Shown piece after piece: positions 7,055 through 15,894 of a stretch of DNA of 56,627 bases. The position numbers and the translations under genes were made by a program. Each line of letters starts with the position of its first letter. Position 1 is the first letter of the stretch. Source of the DNA: Thiococcus pfennigii (GTDB lineage Bacteria; Pseudomonadota; Gammaproteobacteria; Chromatiales; Chromatiaceae). The notes below the pieces were generated by a model. The model worked only from the letters and a program-made list of their open reading frames with translations, did not search any database and was not told the origin of the DNA. The stretch covers positions 1-56,627 of the forward strand of contig NZ_NRRW01000024.1 in the NCBI RefSeq assembly GCF_016583835.1, in the 5' to 3' direction.

Positions 7055-10000
7055 CTAGCGACCACATCGTCCGCGCTTCTCGTCGATCGCCGCCCGGATA
7101 TCTGCCGCGACCTCCAGCATCTCGGCGGGCGCGCGGACCTTCTCGCCCGCCTCGAGCCGCAGTGCCGTTGTCAAGGGCCGCAGGACGTCGTGGACCTCCT
7201 GTTCTTCCTCCAGCACCGCCGCGAGACAGACCGGGTCGGCACCGAGCGCGACGAGGGTGGGAACGCCCTCCTGGAAGGCCCGTAGCATGCCCTCGTCGCC
7301 CGGACGGAATGCGGAGCGGATCTTCCGCACGAGCCCTTCAACGCGCCGCGTCTCTCCGCGCAGCGCCCGGACCATGGCTTCGGCCCAATCGGCCTGAGTC
7401 TCAGCCGCGGGCGACTGGGCGCGGCCGGCCAGGTCGCGCAGCCGATCCGCTTTCCGTATCGCCGCCTCGGCATCGCCGCCCATGCAAAGGGCCTCTGCCG
7501 CATGTCCGAGCGCGTGGCCAACCAGGGCCTGCACCTGAGCGTCCGGGCTCTCGCCGAAGCATTCGACCACCAGATCCCAGGTCACGATCGCGGCCGCCGA
7601 CTCGCCGAGCTGGCCCTGCGTGTACCCCTTGTTGACCAGCGCCCCGGCGACCTGAACCTGCAGCTCCCGGTCCGGGCTCTCGCCGAAGCGCTCGACCACC
7701 CGATCGTAGGTCGCGATCGCGGCTGCCGACTCGCCGAGCTGGCCCTGCGTGACGCCTTTGTTGACCAGCGCCCCGGCGACCTGAACCTGCAGCTCCCGGT
7801 CCGGGCTCTCGCCGAAGCGCTCGACCACCCGATCGTAGGTCGCGATCGCGGCTGCCGACTCGCCGAGCTGGTCCTGCCTGTACCCCTTGTGGACCAGCGC
7901 CCGGGCGACCGCATCCTGCAGCTCCCGGTCCGGGCTCTCGCCGAAGCGCTCGACCACCCGATCGCAGGTCGCGATCGCGGCCGCCGGCTCGCCGAGCTGG
8001 CCCTGCGTGTACCCCTTGTTGACCAGCGCCATGGCGACCCGAACCTGCAACGCCCGATCCGGGCTCTCGCCGAAGCGCTCGACCACCCGATCGTAGGTCG
8101 CGATCGCGGCCGCCGGCTCGCCGAGCTGACGCTGCCTGACGCCCTTGTTGACCAGCGCCGAGGCTACCCGAACCCGCAGCTCCGGGTCCGGGCTCTCGCC
8201 GAAGCGCTCGACCACCCGATCGCAGGTCGCGATCGCGGCCGCCGACTCGCCTAGCTCGCCCTGCGTGCACCCCTTGTTGAACAGCGCCGAGGCGACCAGA
8301 ACCTGCAACGCCCGATCCGGACTCTCGCCGAAGCGCTCGACCACCCGATCGTAGGTCGCGATCGCGGCCGCCGGCTCGCCGAGCTGGTCCTGCCTGACGC
8401 CCTTGTTGACCAGCGCCGAGGCTACCCGAACCCGCAGCTCCGGGTCCGGGCTCTCGCCGAAGCGCTCGACCACCCGATCCCAGGTCGCGATCGCAGCCGC
8501 CGGCTCGCCCAGCTCGTCCTGGCTGTACCCCTTTTCGACCAGCGCCCGAGCGACCGCCTCCTGGAGTTCCCGGTCCGTGCTTTCGCCGAAGCGTTCGACC
8601 ACCGCATCGCAGGTCGCGATCGCGGCTCCCGACTCGCCGAGCTGGCCCTGCCTGTACCCCATGTTGAACAGCGCCCAGGCAACCCGAACCTGCAGTTCCC
8701 CGTCCGTGCTCTCGCCGAAGCGCTCGACCACCCGATCGTAGGTCGCGATCGAGGCTGCCGACTCGCCGAGTTCGCCCTGCGCGAGCCCCTTCCAGAACAT
8801 CGCCGTTGCCTCCGTGACCGGATCGGTGATCGGTCTGTTCGGACCCACTGCGATCAGGCTTTCCGCCAGTTGAATCACCGTCTCGAACTCACCGGCCTCG
8901 AAATGCCGACGGATCTGGGTCAACGCTTCGGACGATTCATCACCTGCTCGTTTTTCGGACAGGCCGGGGAGCGCCATTCCTTGACCCTCGAAGAGGGTGC
9001 GCAGCTCGGGCACCTCGTTGGCCGCGCGGGCGAGCCCCTCCCGAATGCCGTCCGATTCGAGCGCCTCGCTCATCAGTTGGCGCGAGAGCACCGCCAGCTC
9101 GTCGCCCTGGTAGTAGGTGACCATGAAGTGGATCAGGTTGCGCACCACGGCCGCCTCGTCGCGGTCTCGGCGCAGCTTGTAGTAGATGCTGTAGAGCCGC
9201 TCGGCCGCGTAGTAGGTGCGGTTGCGGCCTGTCCCCTCGGCGACGACGGCGCCCCGCTCGACGAGCCGGCCGAGGAACGCGGAGACCTTGCGGATCTCCA
9301 TCCGCGCCCGGGCCGCGATCTCGGCGCTGGTCGACGCCTGCCAAAGATCGATCAGCGCGAGGTAGACGCGCCGCTCATGGCCCGGCAGGTCTTCGATGTG
9401 ACCGCGGAAGTACTCGGTGTGGTCGTCGATCAGCTCGACCAGGTGGTCCATCAGCTGGCGCAGCGACCGGTTGCGGCTGAAACCCGCCAGCACCACCATC
9501 AGGCGCGGGCTGCCGCCGGTGAGGATCCGCAACGGGCGGATCCGGTGCGCATCCACGACCTCGCCGCTGATCGCCTCCCAGAGGCGGCGGCATTCCTCCG
9601 TGTCCAGCGGCGGCAGACACAGGGTGCGGAAAAGCTCGAAGAAGGGCTCTTCGGCGTTCTCCAGGGCCGCGAAGCGACTGGTGGCGCTGGCGAGCAGCAT
9701 GATCTGCGGCTCTGTCTGCAAGACCTGGCGCAGGTCCCAGCCGAAATTCGGCTCGGCATCATGGCAGAGCGCCTGCAGGTTCTCGATCATGATCACCAGC
9801 CTGCGCCCGAGCCGGTCGGCGGCGTCGAGGACGGTGGCGCGGGCGCGGCCTTCCAGCGCCGGGTCGGTCCAGCCTTGCGTCAGCACGGCGTGGCTGGCGC
9901 GCAGCTCGTCCGCGAGGGCCTGATCGATCGGGGCGCAGGACTTGGCCAGGTAGTAGAGACACTCCAGCCAGAAGTCGGCCAGCGTGAAGATCTCCTGGCT

Positions 10001-10285
10001 CTCCTCCATCAGCCTGACGGGCAGGAGTCGGTCGCTGAAGTGGGGATTGGTGCGGAGCTCGGCGATGACTCGGACCAGCAGCGTGGTCTTGCCCCGGCCC
10101 CGCGGCGCCACGACGAGCAGATGCTGGCAGGAGTCCGACCCGATGTTCCCGTCCAGGACATCGAGGACGGCCGCGAGCTCGCTTTGGCGGACGACGAACT
10201 GGTCGATGATCTCCTGGTCGCTCTGCCCGGTGCCGACGTGGAACTTGCGCAGTCGCGGTCTTTGCTTGGCGGTCGCTTCGGTCAT
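7055..10285 (-). CDS. Large ATPase with winged-helix region and ten tandem TPR-like repeats
   Basis: A 1,076-residue protein. The N-terminal P-loop NTPase domain has Walker A APRGRGKTTLL (residues 60-70), a Walker B-like RLVIMIENLQ, and an arginine-finger-like LLASATSRF. A winged-helix-like stretch follows (residues 310-365, HERRVYLALIDLWQ then IRKVSAFLGRLVERGAV), ending in a tyrosine-rich segment. The second half is ten copies of a 43-residue repeat (IATYDRVVERFGESPDRELQ and QLGESAAA are the core), most over 85% identical. The layout resembles STAND/ORC-type ATPases with a sensor array. It sits 12 nt downstream of another ATPase gene and is surely co-transcribed. Its role is not known; signalling or defence is a guess. 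Confidence 0.8.
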   Translation of the reverse strand: MTEATAKQRPRLRKFHVGTGQSDQEIIDQFVVRQSELAAVLDVLDGNIGSDSCQHLLVVAPRGRGKTTLLVRVIAELRTNPHFSDRLLPVRLMEESQEIFTLADFWLECLYYLAKSCAPIDQALADELRASHAVLTQGWTDPALEGRARATVLDAADRLGRRLVIMIENLQALCHDAEPNFGWDLRQVLQTEPQIMLLASATSRFAALENAEEPFFELFRTLCLPPLDTEECRRLWEAISGEVVDAHRIRPLRILTGGSPRLMVVLAGFSRNRSLRQLMDHLVELIDDHTEYFRGHIEDLPGHERRVYLALIDLWQASTSAEIAARARMEIRKVSAFLGRLVERGAVVAEGTGRNRTYYAAERLYSIYYKLRRDRDEAAVVRNLIHFMVTYYQGDELAVLSRQLMSEALESDGIREGLARAANEVPELRTLFEGQGMALPGLSEKRAGDESSEALTQIRRHFEAGEFETVIQLAESLIAVGPNRPITDPVTEATAMFWKGLAQGELGESAASIATYDRVVERFGESTDGELQVRVAWALFNMGYRQGQLGESGAAIATCDAVVERFGESTDRELQEAVARALVEKGYSQDELGEPAAAIATWDRVVERFGESPDPELRVRVASALVNKGVRQDQLGEPAAAIATYDRVVERFGESPDRALQVLVASALFNKGCTQGELGESAAAIATCDRVVERFGESPDPELRVRVASALVNKGVRQRQLGEPAAAIATYDRVVERFGESPDRALQVRVAMALVNKGYTQGQLGEPAAAIATCDRVVERFGESPDRELQDAVARALVHKGYRQDQLGESAAAIATYDRVVERFGESPDRELQVQVAGALVNKGVTQGQLGESAAAIATYDRVVERFGESPDRELQVQVAGALVNKGYTQGQLGESAAAIVTWDLVVECFGESPDAQVQALVGHALGHAAEALCMGGDAEAAIRKADRLRDLAGRAQSPAAETQADWAEAMVRALRGETRRVEGLVRKIRSAFRPGDEGMLRAFQEGVPTLVALGADPVCLAAVLEEEQEVHDVLRPLTTALRLEAGEKVRAPAEMLEVAADIRAAIDEKRGRCGR
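7510..8799 (-). repeat. Ten tandem 129-bp repeats inside the ATPase gene
   Basis: The DNA phrase CTCTCGCCGAAGCGCTCGAC recurs every 129 bp ten times, each encoding one 43-residue TPR-like unit. Inner units are almost identical at the DNA level; the outermost ones (near 8700 and 7540) have drifted. This pattern suggests recent duplication or ongoing homogenisation, and the copy number may vary between strains. It is also a likely site of assembly collapse. Confidence 0.85.
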
Positions 10286-10297
10286 GGCGTCCCGCCC

Positions 10298-11527
10298 TCA
10301 GCGGCCAGCTCGCGGGCGATCGCGAAGCGGAACATGGTGACCGCGGAAGCGGGCCGCCCACCAGTCCCGCAGCAACAGCGACGGAAAACGGTAATCTCCG
10401 TCCGATTCGGCGAGATAGCCGTCGTGGACCAGGACCTCGAGCGTGTTGACGATACGGACGCGGACCTCGTCGACGATCCGTTCGTAGTCGGCCGCCAGGC
10501 AGCGTTGTGCTGGGAGAGAGAACGCGCCCACGATGGCGGCCTCGGCCAGGATCTCCATGGCGAGGAGGAAATTCGCCTCGTCCAGACCATCCTTGAGGCG
10601 GGTTTCGTAGTGCACCAGATCGTTTTGACCCGAGGGCCCGAGCAGCTCGTTACGGTAGACGTGATCGACATCCGCCACCGTCAGGCGGGCACCGCCGGTC
10701 TTGATCGAATGATCGCGAAGCCGGGCGAAGAAGGATTGCACGTGTTGTGGGATGCCGATCCCCAGCCTGTCATAGACGGCACCGGGGACAGCCTCGTCCA
10801 TCTGGATCGCGTAGCCTTCCGCGAGGCGGCGGAAGCAGTCCTCGCTGTCTCGCTTGGACCAAGGCCCGAGCCGAAACGGATCCAGGTGGTTGATCCGATC
10901 CGGGATGCCGAGCCTCTCGAGGAGCGGACGCAGCCCGATGCTGCCCGAGACCATTACCACCAGCGACCCGCGCGGATGGTCTTCCTGCAGCACCTGCCGG
11001 AACCAGCTCAGGAATTCATCGACCCGCCGGAGACCATCGTCCCCTTTCTGGATGCGATTCAAAAAGATCGGCAGCTCGTCGACGACGAGGAACACGGGTC
11101 TTTCGTAGTCCGCACAATCGGCGAAGAGGTTTTCACCATGGCGACGCCAGTTCGCGGCGTCCAGCGCCGCCCTGACCTTGACTGAGAAGTCCAGCGCGCT
11201 CAGCTCTTCGATGCGACCGTCCAGCCAGCGGCCTAGGCCAGACGCAAACCGTTTGACCAACGGCTGCACTCGCTTGACCTCCTTGGCGAACTCGACGATG
11301 ACATCTTCGGGGCTGGACGCGCCCTCGATGTCGGCGAACAGGAAGACCCAGCCTTCCTCCTCCAGCCGGCGGCCAAGCTCCCTGGCGACGCTCGTCTTGC
11401 CCATCCGTCGCTGCCCGGTCAACGACACATGGTTACCGTCTTCGATGCGTTGACGGAGCAGCCGCAGCTCGGTCTCGCGGTCGAAGAAGTTCTCGCCCGT
11501 CACCCAGCGGCCAGTGGAGGATTTCAT
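10298..11527 (-). CDS. AAA/archaeal-type ATPase, first gene of the ATPase pair
   Basis: A 409-residue ATPase. Residues 10-20 (VTGENFFDRETEL) are the ATPase_2-type start, Walker A is GQRRMGKTS (38-46), Walker B is VFLVVDE (145-151), and sensor-like VVMVSGSIGLRP follows. The C-terminal part (about 310-400) looks like a winged-helix domain ending in LVHDGYLAESDGDYRFPSLL. The family (PF01637-like) occurs widely in archaea and bacteria as ATPases of unknown duty, often in defence or mobile contexts. It is transcribed first, 12 nt upstream of the repeat ATPase. The ATG at 11527 lies just downstream of three palindromes that probably control the operon. Confidence 0.82.
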   Translation of the reverse strand: MKSSTGRWVTGENFFDRETELRLLRQRIEDGNHVSLTGQRRMGKTSVARELGRRLEEEGWVFLFADIEGASSPEDVIVEFAKEVKRVQPLVKRFASGLGRWLDGRIEELSALDFSVKVRAALDAANWRRHGENLFADCADYERPVFLVVDELPIFLNRIQKGDDGLRRVDEFLSWFRQVLQEDHPRGSLVVMVSGSIGLRPLLERLGIPDRINHLDPFRLGPWSKRDSEDCFRRLAEGYAIQMDEAVPGAVYDRLGIGIPQHVQSFFARLRDHSIKTGGARLTVADVDHVYRNELLGPSGQNDLVHYETRLKDGLDEANFLLAMEILAEAAIVGAFSLPAQRCLAADYERIVDEVRVRIVNTLEVLVHDGYLAESDGDYRFPSLLLRDWWAARFRGHHVPLRDRPRAGR

Positions 11528-11539
11528 GTCTCAGCCCTC

Positions 11540-11596
11540 TTCAACGGTTTTGTTGAAGTTTAAAGTCAACAATTTCGTTGTCAACACTTTTGTTGA
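11540..11596 (-). promoter_or_regulatory. Three CAAC-N6-GTTG palindromes and promoter before the ATPase operon
   Basis: Three inverted repeats follow each other: TTCAAC-N6-GTTGAA (11540-11557), CAAC-N6-GTTG (11567-11580) and TCAAC-N6-GTTGA (11581-11596). They lie 12-70 nt upstream of the ATPase ATG. On the minus strand TTGACA (a perfect -35) reads across the second and third repeats, with AT-rich TTTAAA downstream as a possible -10 region. A dimeric repressor would overlap the promoter. No regulator gene is adjacent, so either the winged-helix ATPases or a distant protein may bind. Confidence 0.55.
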
Positions 11597-12355
11597 AGTT
11601 GCGAGCCAGAATCCCTGTCCTACAGTCCCTCTTTGGCATGCGATGCCTCGGTCTCGAGCTCATGCGCCGAGGGTCCGCTCGCGAAGCGCGACCCCCTCTC
11701 GGTGCAACAGCCGCATGGACGCCGGGGACGAGCGCCCGCCGCTCATGCGAGACGGCGACGGGCATGGGGCTCCAACAGGAGAAATCGATGTCGGCCCCTC
11801 CGGGCAGGGCAACCGCTGAATGCTGTCCGCCGGAATGGCCCATTTTGGGGGACCTCGAAAAATTGCCATCCGGGCAATTCTGCAAGGCGCGAAGCGAAAA
11901 TACGGCCTCCGCTTCGCTTCATTTTCAGCCGTTTACCGCGAACCATGCAGCCGCCTGTCGGGTTATGGCGCGCCTAACCGGACCGCCCGTTCCAGACGGC
12001 GTCAACGGAGAGGTCGGTCGGGTTGGCCCTCGGGGCGTAACCCGACGGCCAGCAATGCGGCGACCCCCAAGGCCGCTGGACCCCGCCACCTCGCCGGCCG
12101 TGCTCGCGTCCGTCTTCCCTGCGGCCGCCACGGGCGAGCGGTGCTCCTCGCCGTGCGCTCTGGTCCAGGCACGCGGGCTCGGTGTCGTGAAGCGCGACGG
12201 TCCGCGCAGCGGACCCTACGGCGCGGACGCGCGGGGACGCTAGCCGACCTCCAGGCAGGGCCGCCGCGTGTGAGACTGGCCCCGGATCGCGGTCCGGTCG
12301 CCCTGGCCCGTTGATACCCCACTGCCTGCGACGCGCATCCGCACCGACGACCGCA
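11597..12355. other. Non-coding stretch, with one hairpin repeat
   Basis: Long frames cross this interval but none has recognisable motifs, a ribosome site or conserved-looking composition. A 17-bp hairpin repeat lies at 12199-12215. Several phrases such as GGGCAACCGC and GGAATGGCCCATTTTGGGGG are not explained. No RNA gene was recognised. Confidence 0.4.
12199..12215. repeat. Hairpin repeat GGTCCGC-N3-GCGGACC, copy 1
   Basis: A perfect 7-bp stem with a GCA loop, followed by CTACGG. The same hairpin with loop ACA and the same CTAC tail occurs at 47024-47040, so it is a small dispersed REP-like unit. Confidence 0.5.
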
Positions 12356-13273
12356 TCAGTCCGATCCAGCGAGCAGCTCGATCAGGGCAGCGGCGGTCTC
12401 GGCGGGACGCTCCAGCATCGGCAGGTGGCCGCTCTGCGGCAGCACGACCAGCCGGCCCTGCGGCAGGCGCGCGTGCAAAGAGGCGGCGCCAGCGACCGGA
12501 AAGATGGCATCGGCCTCGCCCCAGAGGATCAGCAGCGACAGCCCTTGGTCGAGGGCCGCGAGCGCGCCGTCGGCGAGGACGCGGTCGAAGAGGCCGACGA
12601 TGTCCCAGACCTGGCGGTAGTGGTCGCGGCGCGCCCGATAATCGGCGACGAGCTGGTCGGCGAGCGCCTCGGGCAGCGCCGGTGGCTCGGCGAAGAGGAG
12701 GTCCATCTCACGGGCGAGTTGGGCGCGGTCGACCGGGATGAAGGGATTGACGCCCTCCAGGATCGCCTGGCGCAGGCCCGGCCCCCAGTCGACCCAGCCG
12801 AGCGGCGCGCCGATGAAGGCCAGGTGCCCGACCCGCTCGGGATGACGCGCGGCGTAGAGGGCCGCGATGGCCCCGCCCATCGAGTTGCCGGCCAGGGCGA
12901 AACGCGCGAGGCCCAGGGCGTCGGCGAGACCGTCGAGCAGCGCGACCTGGCGGTCGAGCGCGTAGTCGGTCACCGCGAAGCCGTCGCTGCGGCCAAAGCC
13001 CGGCAGGTCCGGGGCGATCGCCGCGAAGCCGGCCGCGGAGAGCGCGCAGGCGAGGTCGTGCCACTGCTCCTTCTGGGCGAATAGGCCGTGCAACAGGAGC
13101 ACGGCCGGCCCCTGGCCGGCGCGGCTGAAGTGCAGGATGCCACCAGCCAACGGGATCTGGACCGCGACGATCCCACACGGCGGCGCAGCGGCCCGCATCG
13201 GGGCCGCGCCGAGCAACGCGAGGGTGCACGCGGCAACCGCCGCAAGGCGGGCGAAGGTCGAGCGGCGAGTCAT
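12356..13273 (-). CDS. Secreted alpha/beta-fold hydrolase
   Basis: A 305-residue alpha/beta hydrolase with an N-terminal signal sequence (LAAVAACTLALLGAAPMRAAA), so probably periplasmic. The oxyanion motif is LLLHGLFAQ, the nucleophile elbow GNSMGG, the acid in LILWGEADAIFP, and the catalytic His in SGHLPM. All three catalytic residues are present. A cap region lies between the elbow and the acid. The closest families are esterases, haloperoxidase-like and C-C hydrolases; the substrate cannot be told. It stands alone: a 529-bp spacer separates it from the divergent mlaE-like gene. Confidence 0.85.
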   Translation of the reverse strand: MTRRSTFARLAAVAACTLALLGAAPMRAAAPPCGIVAVQIPLAGGILHFSRAGQGPAVLLLHGLFAQKEQWHDLACALSAAGFAAIAPDLPGFGRSDGFAVTDYALDRQVALLDGLADALGLARFALAGNSMGGAIAALYAARHPERVGHLAFIGAPLGWVDWGPGLRQAILEGVNPFIPVDRAQLAREMDLLFAEPPALPEALADQLVADYRARRDHYRQVWDIVGLFDRVLADGALAALDQGLSLLILWGEADAIFPVAGAASLHARLPQGRLVVLPQSGHLPMLERPAETAAALIELLAGSD

Positions 13274-13802
13274 CGATCGGCTCCCCCAGGGTGGAAGGGC
13301 TCAGGATAGCGCAGCGGCCGGGATCGCAAGAGACCAGACCGTCCCACCACTCGTTGCCGAAGCGGCTGCCCGCAGCCGGACCACGCCGGCGCGACGGCCC
13401 GGTCGGGCCCAGATACCGTTTCCAAACCTGGGGGGCGCGGTCGACAGCCGCCTGTCCGGTCGCGCGCCAAGGGCCTAGCCCGACCGACGGCCCGGCGAAT
13501 CTCGGCACGCCGCGCAGGCCGATCTCGACACCCCGGCGCAGCGGTCGCCGACAAGGAATCGACCCGCGCGCCGCCGCCACCCGCCAGCGGCCTGCGCCGG
13601 TGGGGCACAGACGACGCCGACTCGATGACCCCGGTCGGCGGGGATTCGCCCGCGCACCCCGACGAGGCTCCACCTCGACACTCCAATCGCCTCGAAGAAG
13701 GCCGCAGAACGGATCCGTCGTGCCCCTCGTGGTCGCGCGGCTTCTTGCCATCCAGCCCGACATGCTAGGCTAGCGCCTTGTCTTCGCCGCCCCCTGCCGA
13801 CC
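13274..13802. other. Spacer between divergent genes, nothing recognised
   Basis: This interval separates the minus-strand hydrolase and the plus-strand ABC permease. It is about as GC-rich as the genes, several frames stay open by composition alone, and none shows domains or ribosome sites. No repeat or RNA was recognised. Confidence 0.35.
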
Positions 13803-14957
13803 TTGACGCCAAACCCCACCTTGCCCCCCTCCGCGGCCTCGCTCGCCATCGAACGGCACGACGAGGCGCTGGTGCTGCGCCTGGCCGGTCGCTGGCGGCT
13901 CGCCGAGCATCCGCCCGGCGCCGGGGCCGTCGTCGCCGCGCTCGCGGATGGCCCACCCGTGCCACGGGTGACCTTCGACACGACCGGCATCACGGGTTGG
14001 GACACGGCGCTCGCGGTCTTCCTCTGGGGCGTGCAGAAGGCCACCGCCGAGCGCGGCATCGCGCTCGACGCGGACGGCCTGCCCGACGGGGCGCGGCGTC
14101 TCCTCGACCTGGCCGGCGCGGTCCCGGCGGCCCAGGACGCTGGCAAAAAGGAGGCCCGACGCACCGGCCTCGTGACCCGTGTCGGCGAGGCGACGCTGCG
14201 GATCTGGCAGACCCTGCTCGGGGCCCTCGCCTTCCTCGGCGAGACTGCCCTCGCCTTCGTCGCCTTCCTCGGCGGGCGGGCCCGCTACCGCAAGACGGAC
14301 CTCTGGCTCGTGCTCCAGGACGTCGGCCCGAGGGCGCTGCCGATCGTCACCCTGATCAGCTTCTTGGTCGGGGTCATCCTGGCCTTCGTCGGCGCCATCC
14401 AGCTCTCGCGTTTCGGCGCCCAGATCTTCATCGCCGACCTCGTCGGCCTGGCGATGGTCCGCGAGATGGGTCCGATGATGGCCGCGATCATCATGAGCGG
14501 GCGCACCGGCGCCGCCTTCGCCGCCCGGATCAGCACGATGCAGGTCAACCAGGAGGTCGATGCCCTCAAGACGCTGGGCATCTCGCCGATCGAGTTCCTG
14601 GTCCTGCCGCGGATCCTGGCGCTCGTCATCATGATGCCGCTGCTGACCCTCTACGCCGACCTGGTCGGCATCGCCGGGGGCATGGCCGTCTCGATCAGCC
14701 TGTTCGGACTCACCTTCACTCAGTACTGGAACGAGACCCTGGTCGCCCTGTCGCTCCAGCAGTTCGCGATCGGCCTGGTGAAGGCAGTGGTCTTCGGCGC
14801 CCTGATCGCGCTGGCCGGCTGCTACCAGGGCATCAAGACCAGCGGCAGCGCCTCGGCGGTGGGGACGGCCGCGACCTCGGCCGTGGTGGTCGCCATCGTC
14901 GCCATCGTCGTCGCCGACGGCCTCTTCGCGGTGGCGCTCAATGCCCTCGGCATCTGA
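13803..14957 (+). CDS. MlaE-type ABC transporter permease with N-terminal STAS-like domain
   Basis: A 384-residue permease. The first 110 residues resemble a STAS domain (VTFDTTGITGWDTALAVFLW). The MlaE/YrbE permease domain follows, with LPIVTLISFLVGVILAFVGA, then VREMGPMMAAIIMSGRTGAA, and five or six helices. Known relatives work with an MlaF ATPase and an MCE protein in retrograde phospholipid or toluene-tolerance transport across the periplasm. I use the TTG at 13803 because there is no ATG before the domain; this start is uncertain. The end overlaps the ATPase gene by 17 nt. No MCE (MlaD) gene follows. Confidence 0.85.
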   Translation: MTPNPTLPPSAASLAIERHDEALVLRLAGRWRLAEHPPGAGAVVAALADGPPVPRVTFDTTGITGWDTALAVFLWGVQKATAERGIALDADGLPDGARRLLDLAGAVPAAQDAGKKEARRTGLVTRVGEATLRIWQTLLGALAFLGETALAFVAFLGGRARYRKTDLWLVLQDVGPRALPIVTLISFLVGVILAFVGAIQLSRFGAQIFIADLVGLAMVREMGPMMAAIIMSGRTGAAFAARISTMQVNQEVDALKTLGISPIEFLVLPRILALVIMMPLLTLYADLVGIAGGMAVSISLFGLTFTQYWNETLVALSLQQFAIGLVKAVVFGALIALAGCYQGIKTSGSASAVGTAATSAVVVAIVAIVVADGLFAVALNALGI

Positions 14958-15768
14958 CGACAGCGAGCGTTGCCCCGGCTGCTGGCTGGCCTCGACGGCG
15001 GCCAGCGACGACGACCAGCTGAGCGTCCATGGCCTGAAGATGGCCTATGGCGATTTCGTCGTCATGCGCGACCTGGAGTTCGCGATCAAGCGCGGCGACA
15101 TCTTCATCATCATGGGCGGCAGCGGGTGTGGCAAGAGCACCCTGATGCGCCACATGATCGGCCTGAAGCGCCCGGCCCAAGGCCGCGTCCTAATCGACGG
15201 ACAGAGCCTCTGGGAGGCCCAACGCGCCGAGCGCGAGGATCTGCTGCGCCGCGTCGGGGTCATGTACCAGGGCGGGGCCCTGTGGAGCTCGCTGACCCTC
15301 GCCGAGAACATCGCCCTGCCGCTGGAGCAGTTCACGGACCTCTCGTCGGCGACGATCCGCGAGGTCGCGGCCTACAAGCTGGCCCTGGTTGGGCTCGCCG
15401 GTTTCGAGGACTACTACCCGGCCGAGATCAGCGGCGGCATGCAGAAGCGCGCCGGGGTCGCCCGGGCCATGGCCCTGGACCCGGAGATCCTCTTCTTCGA
15501 CGAGCCCTCGGCCGGCCTCGATCCGGTCAGCGCCCGGCGCCTGGATGACCTGATCCTGGAGCTGCGCGACAGCCTCGGGACGACCATGGTCGTCATCACC
15601 CACGAACTCGCAAGCCTGCTGCGGATCGGCACCAACGCCGTCTTCCTCGATGTCGAGACCCGCACCCAGATCGCCCAGGGGCCACCGCAGGCCCTCCTCG
15701 AGCAGTGCCGCCACCCGCGCGTGCAGGCATTCCTGACCCGCGGCGCGGCCGGCGAGACGGCGGACTGA
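14941..15768 (+). CDS. MlaF-type ABC transporter ATP-binding protein
   Basis: A 275-residue ABC ATPase: Walker A MGGSGCGKSTLMRHM (about residue 60), Q-loop MYQGGALWSSLT, signature ISGGMQKRAGVARA, Walker B ILFFDEPSAGLDP, and the switch His in VVITHELASL. The sequence is of the MlaF/Ttg2A class, which energises MlaE permeases. It begins inside the end of the permease gene, so the two are translationally coupled. The usual third gene, an MCE substrate-binding protein, is absent; the next gene is on the other strand and unrelated. Confidence 0.88.
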   Translation: MPSASDDSERCPGCWLASTAASDDDQLSVHGLKMAYGDFVVMRDLEFAIKRGDIFIIMGGSGCGKSTLMRHMIGLKRPAQGRVLIDGQSLWEAQRAEREDLLRRVGVMYQGGALWSSLTLAENIALPLEQFTDLSSATIREVAAYKLALVGLAGFEDYYPAEISGGMQKRAGVARAMALDPEILFFDEPSAGLDPVSARRLDDLILELRDSLGTTMVVITHELASLLRIGTNAVFLDVETRTQIAQGPPQALLEQCRHPRVQAFLTRGAAGETAD

Positions 15769-15894
15769 GGATCCGATCAGGGCACACGGCCGGCCGACGA
15801 CGGATCGCCGACAACCCTACGCGGACCCGTCACAGCCACCCGTCACAGCGGTGCCGGGACGGGTTTCGGTAGCCTGGACCGCCAGCTCGGGCCT

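Noticed and set aside
7510-8799. CRISPR-like periodicity of the 129-bp repeats
   Set aside because: The period is too long, the repeats are coding throughout with codon phase kept, and no unique spacers are present.
8870-11185. 771-residue plus-strand reading frame opposite the ATPase genes
   Set aside because: It is antisense to two well-supported ATPases and carries no motif.
11578-12243. 221-residue frame after the ATPase promoter
   Set aside because: No domain, no ribosome site, and it contains a dispersed hairpin repeat.
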